A stretch of DNA of 64,000 bases, from assembly GCF_947507565.1 (NCBI RefSeq), contig NC_089175.1:7279698-7343697 (forward strand), read 5' to 3'. The first letter of the stretch is position 1; every line of letters starts with the position of its first letter. The notes beneath the pieces were generated by a model. That model did not search any database. It worked only from the letters and a program-made list of their open reading frames with translations, and was not told the DNA's origin. The position numbers and the translations under genes were made by a program. The DNA comes from Oscarella lobularis (taxonomy: Eukaryota > Porifera > Homoscleromorpha > Homosclerophorida > Oscarellidae). Shown here one piece after another: positions 40,857 through 52,575 of this stretch.

Positions 40857-42745
40857 ATAAAAGGTATCTGTTTTTTAACGTCAGTAAATAGAAGGATACT
40901 TAAGCACGCGACTCCTAGGGATTTGAGCGCCTATAGATTCCTAATCCTAACGCATGTCTCATTGGTATTTGAGCTTGTATAGATCCTCAATCTTAGCACA
41001 CGACTCTTTAATTAGTTAAGGATTTGAATTTGTACAGATGCTCAATATCCTAGCATGTGACTCTTAGGGATTTAAACGTCTACAGATCCTTTGTCCTTAT
41101 ATTGCGTCTCCTAGACACGGATATAAAGATATCTGGGAAACTATCAAAGCAAGAGCCTTTTTTTCATAGTTATGGTAACTCACCCCTATAGACGTGGTAA
41201 TGACTACGTTTAGTCTTTTGGTTGTGTTTAGGTGGCGCTGCAGCTATAATGTCTTGGGGTAGGCTCTGGCTATCTGTTCGTGGCTGCATCCCACGTGGTT
41301 TTCTGCTTATCTTTTGACCCTGTGGTGTCACTGCAAACAGGCACTAGGTCATACCCATCGTTTTATTTATATTCTTTAGGTTAATGTTCATCTAATTGCT
41401 ATGGAGTCAGATTGACAAGAGAAGTAGACAACGTAGACAACTTAGTCAGGCAGCTGAGAGAGGAGTTCTACGTTGAGCCGTACAGTATGACTCCATAGAC
41501 TAGCCCTCGCAGAGAAATAACGTCGCCCCTGTTGATGTTTACACGCAACACAGCTGACTACTAAAACAGGATGTGGAAAAGGCGAAGACCTATCATACTT
41601 CTTGCAGATTCTTTTATTTTTTTAGCTTTTTTATTACAATCGTAGCAATAGAGGCAGAAGGCCAAAGCTGAGTGTCTCACTCACTTTCAGGCATAAGGTA
41701 ACTTTACTACAGGAATTAGTATAGGACCTGTGAGATTTTCCCCTGAGAGATAAGCACTAATGTGACGTAGGATTTTTCTTAGATAACGATGGCATATCTG
41801 ACTAATTATAGTCAATGCCATTTTAGCTAATGTCTGCGTAAGATGGGCATTGATGGAATGAAGATGCAATTGAGGAAGAATATGATACACGTATAGGAAC
41901 TTGATCTCCATTTCTTAGGACAAAAAAAGTGGGTGAGGCCCCTTTTGAGGGCTCGGACAGGCCGGGCCACTAGATTTTTGCTCGTAGCGGCCGATGAGAG
42001 CATTACTCGTGCCAGCATGATCTAACCCAGACGAAACACATCCCTAAGCTTTCTCTCAGTCGTAGGAGAGAAGCATTCGACTGAAGACGGAGGAGAGACG
42101 AGCGTCGAAAGAGCAAAGGTTAAATTCGCTCTTTCGCGATGGGGAACGAATGAGACGCGTCGATGGCACTGTCGCAGTGTCGGCTGTAGCTTTACCTTTA
42201 AACTGATCAATCGATTCGCCTCTTCCAGGCTTTCCTTCGGTTTTGCGAGGCGAAAAACTGCTCGTGAGACCCCTTAGGAGGCCTCACTTTCAATCGAGTC
42301 GTGTCATGAGCAAATTCGACTCACAAACAGCAATAGAAGCTCGTTCGGAGAGCGGGACGAGCTCGATTCGGCTAGAAAATCCGCGAAAGCTGAATCAGCT
42401 GATGTCAAGGGATGTCAAGTGACGTTTTGTCTATATCCGGGTGACTGTTGACGAAAAAGCAAAGTAAATCTTTTACTTTAGGATAAATTTTTTCGCAGTG
42501 CACTTTTTGCAGCAGTAAAACGGGGAACTTTTGCTACTAGTAGACGATCGCATCTTTTTTGAAAAAGTGAGGCTCCCGAAGGGGTCTCACTACTGTTTTT
42601 GTGTTGCCAAGGAGAAAGAAAAGAGAGCCAGGGCGCGAGTTGATCGTTGCGTTTTAAGGTACGGCTATTAGCCTAAGACCTATAGAAAGACGACGCAGTC
42701 GACGCATTTGAGCGCTTCTCCATGGCACAGGGACAAATTTCTCAC
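40857..42745. repeat. Intergenic segmental duplication C, copy 1 (partner 48436-50220)
   Basis: About 1.85 kb colinear with 48436-50220. Its first 250 bases are a degenerate tandem of ~55-base units around (A/T)TTAGGGATTTGA(A/G)CG and TATAGATCCT. No gene recognised. Its right third is the truncated inverted-repeat element. Confidence 0.8.
41929..42740. mobile_element. Right-truncated copy of the 970-bp inverted-repeat element
   Basis: It begins with the left end GTGGGTGAGGCCCCTTTTGA at 41929 and keeps the inner inverted pair near 42265 and 42570. Homology stops just after ATGGCACAGGGACAAATTT (42722-42740), where the sequence switches to the 3' flank of the kinase gene. Confidence 0.65.
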
Positions 42746-42959
42746 CGTTCAGTTATCCTTTTAATTCAACTAATTGCTTTAAAAGGAAAATTTTCAAATG
42801 ACGCAAAGCCCCGATCTAGCTATCTGCACCGCTTTTTTCTAAAAGATTGGATACGAATTTTTTAGAGGACATGGAAACATTTACAATATCAAAAAGACGT
42901 GTCGAAAATAAGAGGTAAAAACAAGCAGAAAAGCCCGAAAAACACCGCAGAAATTGAAG

Positions 42960-45900
42960 TTAATAAAAAGAACTTGATAGTACGACTTTGTGACTGTCTC
43001 TTCCAAACACTCCCTTCACCAGTCGCAACAAGGGAAAAATCCCAAGAGCTGACAAACGACTTTGACTGTCACTAAACTCAATCTTCAGCGCATCAAAGCA
43101 TCCTTGTGCTGAGGGTCTATTGTTAGGGTCATCATCAATCAAACGAGAGCAAAGCATTAAAAGATTAGGACGATTAGCGAGAGCATCCAATTGAGTCTGC
43201 CTCACTTCAGGAATGGGACCCACCCCGGTAAAGATTTCTATCAAAGAAACGCCAACGCTGTACACGTCGCTAGGCAACGAGCTAGAAGCGGCAGTGCCGT
43301 CAGAACGCGGTGACCTTTCCGGAGCGAGATATTGCTGACTGACAGGGCCAGCCGACAGAGAACTCTCAATCAGATGAGCCGTTCCCAAGTCGCCCACTTT
43401 GACTTTCATATCTCTTGTGACGAGGATATTAGACGGGCGGACGTCACCGTGCACGTAGGGACGCGGACGAATCTGATGAAGATATGAAATACCTGACGTC
43501 ATATCAATAGAAATAGACAATTGCTCGTAAATGGTCAGGTAAGAGCCAGTAGTGTGAGCTGCGTCGATGACTTCGCTCACTGATCCCTCGAGTAATTCCA
43601 TGACCATTTGGAGAGGAATTCCTTCAGCCATCACCGCTCCGCAAACGGTCATAATGTTGGGATGATGAAGTCGACTGCAGACGAGGACTTCTTGTTCGAA
43701 TAATGCCATGTTGCGTTGATTTGTGATGAGCTCGTGGATTTTTTTGACTGCAACCGTCATTCCGCGCCAACGGCTCACAAAAACGCCTGAGTGTGAATAC
43801 ATAATATTAACCGAGATATTATGCATTTCAGTTCTTACTTGCAAATCCTCCTGATCCTACTTTTTGATCAGTCAGGTGTACTTCGTCTTCTCTGATGTTC
43901 AACACGTCAGTGAATTCTTCAAGGCGTCGTTTCATTTCGTTACGAGATGCCTCCAGAGTTTGGCAGCGTGTCAATGCAACACTATGGTTACGCTGCACTG
44001 TCGCCAGTTCATCCCTAAAGAGTATTAAATGATGAAAGTAATTTTGCTGTTTAAGACGACGTTGCTTTGTATACCTGATATGAGAAATGTCTGCATCTTT
44101 TCGCTCTAAAAAACGTTGACATGACGCAAGTTCCTCCCTGTTCAAAAAAATAAAACACACTTATTATTTTGATTATTAGAAATCATTTTCAATGACCTTA
44201 TGCGAGTAATGACACCGTCTTTATCCTGAGCAAGCCGTTGAGACGTGGCCAATTGCTGTCTAAAACAATGAATATATACACTATTGGCAGAACCCACTTT
44301 TTTTGTGGGGTTACTGAATGGAAGAAATCTGCTGGTCTTTTGCCTGTTCAAAACGACGTTGAGCAATAGATGCTTCTCTTTGAACAGATGCCATTTCCTG
44401 CCTATATAATTAAAAGCTGAAACCAAATTTATTCATTACTTTCAATAGATAACCTGATCTGTTCAATTTCTCCGTCTTTGCGCTCAACAAGACGATGAGA
44501 AGAGGTGAGTTCTTCTCTGAAAGAAAAAAAATAAACAGTATAATTTAAATTACACCTAAAATACGTTATACTTTACAATAGTGTACAACATAATATATAA
44601 CCTGATAGACGATTTTTGTTCGGTCAATTGAGAGCACCTTCGTCGCAAATGCTCGAGCTCGCGTTGCATCATTTCAATATCTTCTCTGTCACTTGGAAGT
44701 GAAAGACGCGGAGATGAAGTTGCTGCACGAACTGACGCCTGTCTCGACGAGAGAATTTCTCGTCTAATTTTCATGTACGGCTCGTTTTTCACGTCTGCAA
44801 AACATGCTTCATTAAACGTCCCTAACTTAAATAAAATTTATTTACCAAGACAAAAGAAGCTTAAAATTGGCCTAACTGACCCATCCCAATTGAAACCACC
44901 ACAGACAATGACGTCAGTAGTATTGTATTCGTTCTGCACACAATGACATGTGTGCCACCTAACTTTTCCCAATTGTGGATCGACGTCCATCTTTACAAAT
45001 AATCATTAAAAATTCAATAAAAGTAAAATTATAACAACCTGATATGCTTTGGAATTGTCACAATCCAGAACGTAAACATAGTCTGAATTAGTTTTGTCGA
45101 CCATTAGACCACCAACGAGAAGACAAATTGATTCGTCTTCTAATCCTTCTGTCACTAATTGACAAATTCTATGGTAGCGTCTTGCTGATGGTTTCACATT
45201 GAAATCAATGATTGTCCACAACTAAAAATATAACTAAACATAACTATTATTTAACTACGCAGGTTTACTTTTCGATTCAAATCTATTAAAATAGAGTGAG
45301 ATTCTTTCTCCACGTCACTTCCATGAAGTAATGCTCGATGCTCGTCAATGGTTGCCATGGCAGCGTCAAGAAGTGGTTTTGGTCGTGTTCCACTTAATTC
45401 CAAATCCAACCACATTCCTAGTTCATATTTCAAATTATGATCAAATTGATATTAAATCGAGTCACCTTTTTCATTTCCCTCTTCAAGTCGAAATTCATAA
45501 ATATCATTACTCCAATCGTTTTTATCCTGAGTTGCCCCAGACTGGAGTTTATCACGAGGAATCTTCTTTTCGCTCAATCCCCCAAACATGATCATTCTTG
45601 ATCCAATCGCACACAAACAGCAGAATAAGCGTTCGTGCGGTTTCTTTCCTCGGATAGGCGTCGCTACTTCGATCCATTCCATTTTCTTCGGATCGAGACG
45701 ATAAACGATTCCCAGGAAACGACCCTCGTCTGTCCATCCCCCGTATGAGTAGATCATCTTGTCGATGACAACACATCGTGCTCCCTGACAAGGTGGAGGA
45801 ATCGTTCGACCTCCAGTCAATCGACGGATCCACTTCTTTTCCGCACTTCGAACATTCATCACAAAGATTTCATTGCGGGGAACGTATTTTGATCCATCGT

Positions 45901-46069
45901 AGCCACCGAAGAGATGAAGATGATCGTCGATCAACGCGGATTCATGAAAACACCGTTTCTCGGGTGCAATGGCTTGAGAGTCGTCTTCGGAGGAGTCGTT
46001 TTGCGAAGTATTTGACGTAGCGAAGCCATTTCTCTGACAACCAGTGCGCACGCGCAGTAAAAGGTTCAT
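42960..46069 (-). CDS. Kelch + coiled-coil + RIPK/TKL-like kinase protein (about 850 aa)
   Basis: The best-preserved member. Exons 46069-45466, 45417-45269, 45221-45039, 44990-44846 and 44794-44602 carry the Kelch part and stalk start. Mini-exons follow: 44519-44459 (EELTSSHRLVERKDGEIEQI), then ones reading QEMASVQREASIAQRR..., QQLATSQRLAQDKDGVITRI and EELASCQRFLERKDADISHI. A P-loop exon near 44019-43839 ends VGSGGFAS, and kinase exon 43786-42960 has VAVKK, HGDVRPSN, GDLG, APE and the C-lobe to ALKIEFSD, with a ~40-residue tail. The ATG equivalent to the paralogue's start (MASLRQIL) is out of frame here through a one-base loss, so I chose ATG 46069 (MNLLLRVRTG). A frame-compatible ATG also exists at 46240. 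A receptor-interacting-kinase-like signalling role is inferred. Confidence 0.78.
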
Positions 46070-46469
46070 CTTTTCTTTGTGTGTTTCACCGAATGTTCTG
46101 GATTGAGCCCGTTTGATTGCATCATCAAATGAGACACAAATCGTCTCGGTTGCCGGCCTGTTTTCTCGGTGAAGCAATTTTTCTCGAGGAAACTGAATTG
46201 TGCAGCGAAATCGTCGATTCTTCGTCGACGAAGAAGCCAAATAGACCGCAAAAGATCAATTGGACAACTTATGAATGGTGGTGAGCGACGAAGACAAGAA
46301 CCTGAGGTATGAGAGAGAGTAGACGGAGAGAAAGAGAGGTGGGGCCCCTTTCTCTCTTTTTCGGTTTCTGAACGTTATTTTTAGGGGCTCGTCTTTAGGC
46401 GGCATACAATGATGGAATAGAAAATATTTTCTGGATCTATTTTCTGCAGATAATGTGGTTGCCTTAATA

Positions 46470-47434
46470 ATAAAAGAAGGAGTAAAGTGTGAACAAGAAA
46501 GTGCGGCTCGAAAGAACATAGAAAGAAAAAGGATCAGAGAAGTGGAAAAAGAAATGACTGTTGGCAGATTGAGGAATAAGGTTGTTGAATTGGGTTGTTA
46601 GAAATGTGATTGGGAGTTACATATATTTAGATTGGTCCTTCGATGGGAAATCAAAGTATCAAATGGGAGACAAACATACCAGACATGTCCTATGGTTCTT
46701 TGCCATCTGGACGTGTGGCTGAAATCAATGGAATGCTACATGTTGGTTGGGGGAATAGAATGATTCAGTTTAAGAAGGGAGCGTGGGAGGGAGAGGAGCA
46801 TCATCTGCCGGGGATTAAAGGCATAGGAAGTGTCTTTGAATGTGAAGGGAAAGGATATGTCATCGATCAATGTTTGAGTATTTATGAATGGAAAAGTGAA
46901 ACGAGAAATTTGGAATTATTAACTAAAATACCAGATGAATATCAACTCATTCACAGATCAGCAATTGGACACAATGGGATCATTTATCTTGTGGGAGGGC
47001 AGATATGGGGGAGTGGAAGAGTTGATTGTTTTGATATTAATAAGGGAGAATGGGAAACAATAAAGAAAATGAAGAAACAACGGAGATCCTGTTCATTGGC
47101 TGTGATTGATGATAAAATGTTTGTTGGAGGAGGGAGAGGGGCGGAGAATTCAGTTGAATGTTTCTCAATGGAGAAGCAAGACCGGATTCATATCAAACCA
47201 ACTACAAAGAAAGAGTGTCAATTGTCATCATGGAATGGTAAACTCGTCGCAACAGGAGGATTGGGAAAGAGCAATTGCGTTGAAATGTATGATGAATTGT
47301 CTGGGGATTGGCTTCCATTGCCAGTAATGAATCAGGGACGATGCGACCATGGTGCATGTGCAACCAAAGACAATCAATTGATTGTAGTGGGGGGATTCGG
47401 TGGAGGGAAGTCAGTTGAATGTTTGAAAATGTAA
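46470..47434 (+). CDS. CARD-less paralogue of the CARD-Kelch gene
   Basis: A charged helix segment ending EVEKEMTVGRLRNK at 46580 is followed by a 50-base intron and a Kelch exon 46631-47434. Splice positions are identical to the CARD gene (acceptor before ATTGGTCCTTCG, ATG 46643). Blades are recognisable (NGMLHVGWG, NGIIYLVGG, DKMFVGGGRG, NGKLVATGG, DNQLIVVGG). No CARD exon is present: upstream sequence (TAATAATAAAAG) is the shared promoter region of the divergent Kelch-kinase gene. Translation may start at 46643 (263 aa). It could be a Kelch-only decoy or a 5'-truncated pseudogene. Confidence 0.68.
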
Positions 47435-47444
47435 ATGTTTTTTG

Positions 47445-48435
47445 GGTCCCAATAAAAATTCGTGTTTTTTGTCGATTGCTCACCGTTCAGTGAGACGAAA
47501 ATTCTCGCGACGCTTCAAATGAATTTCTGAGGCTCTTTTCACAGTTTCAGATAAAACGCTGGTAAAAAGAACAAATGAAATTTCTGCGGACGGCGAGAAA
47601 TTCTCGAGAAACTCTTTGAATTTGACTAAGGCTTCGTTTTCTGGGGTTGAGACTGTGATGTCGAAGCACAGTGGAAGTGGAATTGAATCCAAGGGAATCA
47701 AAGCTCATTTTCAATAGGACGGAAGTGGACTTATTGGCATTGAAAAAGTCGAAGCCGTTTTCGAAAAACCGCCGGAAGCGGAAGCGGAACAATCGGCTTT
47801 CGAAAGCAAGAAAATTAGATAAATTTAAATAATTTTTAATTAATTTATATATAGGACTTGGGAATACCATATCAAGTTTAAATTCGTGTTTTTTTGTCGA
47901 TTTGCTTACCGTTCAGTGAGACGACAATTTCCGCGACGCTTCAAATGAAATTTTCAGGCTCTTTTTACAGTTTTAGATAAAAAGCTGGTGAAAAGAAAAA
48001 ATAAAAATTCCGCGGACGGCGAGAAATTCGAATTCAAAACCGCCATCAAACCGTCGAACCAACCAAAGAATGCAGGATGTTGCAGCAGATTTAGGTAGCT
48101 CTCGAGACGATAGCGAGCTAGGGAGACGGAGAACGCGAATACTGTATCACCAAACCAAAATCTTCGGTCATACGCAAAACAATTGGGAAGTAATCATCTT
48201 GGAAGGCTACCTTGACGACGTGCTCGAAGGGTCAGAGAGAAAGTATGTGGAGAAAAATTAATTATTTGCCTAGGATCGTAATTTCTCTAAAGGCTAAGCG
48301 AATCGGATGAGTGAGAGAAAGAGAAATTAAAGCGAGAGAAATGTCTCTTCTTGGAATCGTTCTCTACGAAACTCGAGAGAGGAGCTTCAGTCTGACGCGA
48401 AAAAATCTCAAAAACGCTCTCTGAGACGTGTGATT
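47445..48435. other. 3' flank repeats of the Kelch gene
   Basis: The block starting GTTCAGTGAGACGAAAATTC at about 47483 is repeated at about 47911 and near 40791. 48040-48260 recurs at 59320-59520 (GCAGATTTAGGTAGCTCTCG and neighbours). Frames here are short, and I see no gene. Confidence 0.5.
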
Positions 48436-50220
48436 GGCTATAAAAGATATTTGATATTTAAACGTCATTAAATAGAAGGATATTTAAGCAAGCGACTCTT
48501 AGAGATTTGAGCGCCTATAGGTCCCTAATCCTAACACACGTCTCATAGGTATTTGAACTTGTATAGATCCTCAATCTTAGCACATGACTCTTAATTAAGG
48601 ATTTGAACTTGTATAGATGCTCAGTTATCCTAGCATATGACTCTTAGGGATTTGAACGTCTATAGATTCTGTATCCTAGTATTGCGTCTGCTAGGCACGG
48701 ATAAAGATAACTCGGAAGCTATGAGCCTTTTTTCATAGTTATGGTAACTCATCCCCATACACGTGGTAATGACTACGTTTAGTCTTTTGGTTGTTTAGGT
48801 GGCGCTGCAGCTATACTGTCTTGGGGTAAAATCTGTTGTTGGCTGCTTCCCACGTGGTTTTCTGCTCATCCGTTGACCCTGTGGTGTCACTGCAGACAGG
48901 CACTAAGTCACACCCATCGTTTTATATATTTTATTTCTATTTTTAGGTGTATTTTTTAATGGCTTATTGCTATGGAGTCAGATTGACGGGAGAAGTACAG
49001 CTTAGTCAAGCAGCTAAGAGAGGAGCTCAACGTTGAGCCGCATGACTCCATAGACAGGCCCTCGCAAAGAAATAACGTCGTCCCTGTTGACGTTTACACG
49101 CCACACAGCTGACTAGGGGGAAGACATATCTGTCATACTTCTTGTAGAGTTTTTGATTTTTTAGCTTTTTAATACATAGTAGCAATAGAGGCAGAAGGCC
49201 GTGGCTGAGTGTCTTACTCACTTTCAGGCGCCAATTTATTACAGGAATTCGTATAGGACCTGTGAGATAATCAATAATGTGACGTAGGATTTTCCTTAGA
49301 TAACGATGGCATATCGGACTAATTATAGTCAATGCCATTTTAGCTGATATCTGCGTAGGATGGGCATTGATGGAATGAAGATGCAAGTGAGGAAATATCT
49401 GATACACGTATAGGAACTTGATCTCAATTTCTTAGGGCACTAAAATAAAAAAGTGGGTGAGGCCCCTTTTGAGGGCTCGGTACCGGCCGGGCCACTAGAT
49501 TTTTGCTCGTAGCGGCCGATGAGAGCATTACTCGTCCTACATGATCTAACCCAGATGAAACACATCCCTAAGCTTTCTCTCAGTCGTAGGAGAGAAGCAT
49601 TTGACTGAAGACGGAGGAGAGACGAGCGTCGAAAGAGCAAAGGTTAAATTCGCTCTTTCGCGATGGGGAACGACTAAGACGCGTCGATCGCACTGTCGCA
49701 GTGTCAGCTGTAGCTGTACCTTTAAACTTATCGATTGATTCACCTCTTCCAGCCTTTCCTTCGGTTTCGCGAGGCGAAAACTGTTCGTGAGACCCCTTAG
49801 GAGGCCTCACTTGCTATCGAGTCGTGTCGTAAGCAATTTCGACTCACAAACAGCAATAGAAGCTCGTTCGGAGAGCGGGACGAGTTCGATCCGGCTAGAA
49901 AATCGGCGAAAGCTGAATCAGCTGATGTCAAGTGACGTCTTGTCTATATCCGGGTGACTGTTGACGAAGAAGCAAAGTAGATCTTTCAGGATTAATTTTT
50001 TCGCCGTGCACTTTTTACGGCAGTGAAATGGTGAACTTTTGCTAGACGATCGCCCCTTTTTGAAAAAGTGAGGCTCCCTAAGGGGTCTCACTACTGTTTT
50101 TTTGTGTTGCAAGGAGAAGGAAAAGCCAGTCGGCGCGAGTTGATCGTTGCGTATTAAGGTACGGCTAAGACCTACAGAAAGACGACGCAGTCGACGCATT
50201 TCAGCGCTTCTCCATGGCGC
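48436..50220. repeat. Intergenic segmental duplication C, copy 2 (partner 40857-42745)
   Basis: Colinear with copy 1, with several deletions of 10-40 bases. Contains most of the complete inverted-repeat element. Confidence 0.8.
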
Positions 50221-50425
50221 AGGGACGAATTTGTCCGTCGCTCTATCGAGGCTCGTCTCTCCTCCATCGTAAGTCGAATCCTTTTCTCCGTCAAGCTAAT
50301 GCAGGCTCAGAGGTGTGTATCGGTTAGGCTCAAATTATACGTCCGTACGATATTCACAGTAGCCGCTCCGAGCAATTGCTTCATGGCCCGGGGGATTCTG
50401 AACCCTCAAAGGGGGCCTCACCCAC
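49453..50425. mobile_element. Non-autonomous inverted-repeat element, 973 bp, complete
   Basis: Left end GTGGGTGAGGCCCCTTTTGA and right end (reverse complement) GTGGGTGAGGCCCCCTTTGA match over about 28 bases with three differences. An inner pair of ~26-base inverted repeats (49789 and 50077) has a related GTGAGACCCCTTAGG core, suggesting a nested smaller element. No target duplication is obvious and no transposase is inside. It carries ATGGCGCAGGGACG at 50212 with donor ATC|GTAAGT. Confidence 0.65.
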
Positions 50426-51217
50426 GGTTTGTCCGAGTGACATATTCTAATAAAAGACGCATTTGATAGTGCAATCATTATACGTTGTTTGTTTCTGATC
50501 TACGAAAAACGATCAATTATTGTTGTGACGTTCCTGTTCAAGAGATATGCTGACCACGTTCCGGGTGGCGTCAGATACGTAAACATGCGAAACCCCGATC
50601 GTACATTCGAACGATCCAAGAGGGAAGAAGCAATGCCACTCCAAGGGACATTGAGAGATTCGTTGCTCAGTATGGAAATGGTTCAGTATGGAAATGGTTA
50701 TCAGTCGTTTGGCAGCGGAGCGAGAAATTACCAGGATTTCTCCGCAAGTCTTGTTCATTACCTGATAACAAATCATCGCTGCTGAGTCCAGCAATGGTAT
50801 ACTGATTCCGTTCTGCCCATTGCAGTGTCTTTGATTGATCTCGTTTTTTGAATTGTTCATTGCAACTAACCCCTTTCACGACCATAGGACCCCAAAACCC
50901 CATCGCGCGACGCGTAATATGAAGCGGAGCCGAGGCGCGAATGTCGCGCTGACTGTGTCTGTGTGTGCAACTGTGCGCTACACCAGCGCTAACTCAAAAT
51001 TATGAAACCCTAATTAAATAGCCTAAAATAGTCTGTCACATGCAGCACAGATACAAGAGAGACACAGACACAGACACAGACACACAAACATCATGTGCTG
51101 CGCAGGATCACAATTCAGACTTTTCATTCTCCAGCTTGACTTCCTCTGTTTCTTTGGATTCTTTGGCCTCTTCTGACCCTACTTTGTGCTCCAGTTTATC
51201 TTGGTCGATCTCTTGTA
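50426..51217. other. Repeat flank and unique DNA, no gene
   Basis: 50426-50870 matches 28518-28920. A small CACAGA repeat lies at 51061-51085. The rest has no clear frame. Confidence 0.4.
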
Positions 51218-52200
51218 CTATTCCAAGCTGCAATTTGGAATCAGAAATTCTTTTCCGTAAGTTGGTTCTGACCAAATTACTGTATAGTGTGACACTGTGA
51301 TTACGGTGCTGATATATGATATGAGACAACGGAAAATCAAGGCAAACTCAAATGAGCTACTTGACATGGTGTACTTTGTATCCAAAGTGTCCATAAGCTC
51401 GTCTCCTTCGAGTAAGTCCCTCGCTACCATCCAACTCAGAGGAGATTCGTTGTAGTAGGCAAGTCCGCATATTTTAAGGTTTGGCCCGACAGGTATTTCC
51501 TCAGAAACGCAATCCATGACCGCTTGAATCGTTGACACATGTTCTGTTTCGATGCACTCCACTGCTGTCCATACCAACAACAGTCGCCCTCCAGTGATGA
51601 CCACATATACGTCAGACGCAGATAGGCTCATATTCGTCTTCGAGATTCGATATGACAGCAAGTAGATAGAATTCTCCCTGTCAACATCCCCCCTGAATTC
51701 TCTAACTTGCATTCTTGACGCTGCACTTTTCTGTCTTAAGTGTGAAACCACCTCACCTGCAGATTCTACCAGCACCACGTGCATATAAAGTTTGTCTGCT
51801 ATTTTCTTTAGGGTTGCCTGCAGTTTGTGAAGCGCGTCTTCCCCCTTTTCAACCCGATTTATCATTTTGCTAATATCGTCTATAATGAGAACAAAAGGTC
51901 GTCCCGCTTTTGAATCGTAAGAAGACGCTTGTGGTAGAATTACATCCATCAGTAAACGTGAAGCGTCCTCTACGTCATTTCCAAATGGTGACGGAGAAGA
52001 GGAATATACGAAAAGCCTATTGGCAGCATTTCAGATGGAAGACGGAGATCAAAGGCACGCCGCAGGTTGTCAAACAGACGGCCTGGTTCGAACAATTTCC
52101 AAGAGCAGGCTTGTTTTTCCGCAACCGTGAGGTCCTACCATGCAAAACAGTGTATACTCCTTCTTCGACGACATTGAACAGGAATTTCTGAGCTTCTGCA
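51218..52200 (-). pseudogene. P-loop NTPase related to Crinkler-type/STAND ATPases, frameshifted
   Basis: Reading from 52200 downward: KFLFNVVEEGVYTVLHG, then after a one-base shift GPHGCGKTSLLLEIV, a Walker A motif (GxxGxGKTS). A further shift leads to 51949-51218, with RPFVLIIDDISKM (Walker B-like), HVVLVESAGEVVSHLRQKSA and a C-terminal YVVITGGRLLLVW. The order GPxGxGKT, LxIDD, VVxVxSxG.V...S..SR and then TGGR fits NTPases found in Crinkler-like proteins and related animal genes. Two frame breaks around 52110-52140 and 51990-52010 could be decay, unrecognised tiny introns or assembly errors. The 3' end beyond 51300 looks non-homologous. Confidence 0.45.
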
Positions 52201-52575
52201 GCACGATTAATGACGGGCTTTCTTTCTTTTAACGGGAAGTCGGGATAAATTCCTCCGTTTTCAATAGACGAAGCTAGATAATGCTTCTTTTTCTTATCTT
52301 ACAAAGAGACAGAGGCAATAAATCAAATGAAATTGATGCAGCTGAGCGAAGACAGGTACAAAAAAAAGTTTTGAATCATTTCCTGGATTTTTTCTGTTTA
52401 CCCAAGGCGTTTCAGTTTATTTATCGATATATTATATTAGATGTTAGAGAGGGGGCCCCTCAGCATTGATTCTAATGGATGCATATGCGCATAATATTGT
52501 TTGTTAGAGATGCATCTGCGTCTGTTACAGGCTAGGCTCCTTAGCTTTGATTCAAATGGATGCATGTGCTTGTAA
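52201..52575. other. Short spacer
   Basis: AT-rich, with two copies of a phrase around ATTCTAATGGATGCATATGC (52470) and ATTCAAATGGATGCATGTGC (52550). A candidate promoter region for the downstream gene. Confidence 0.35.

Noticed and set aside
47547-47870. 107-codon minus frame rich in Phe and Arg
   Set aside because: No homology, and it overlaps repeated 3' flank DNA that lacks the frame at the other copies.
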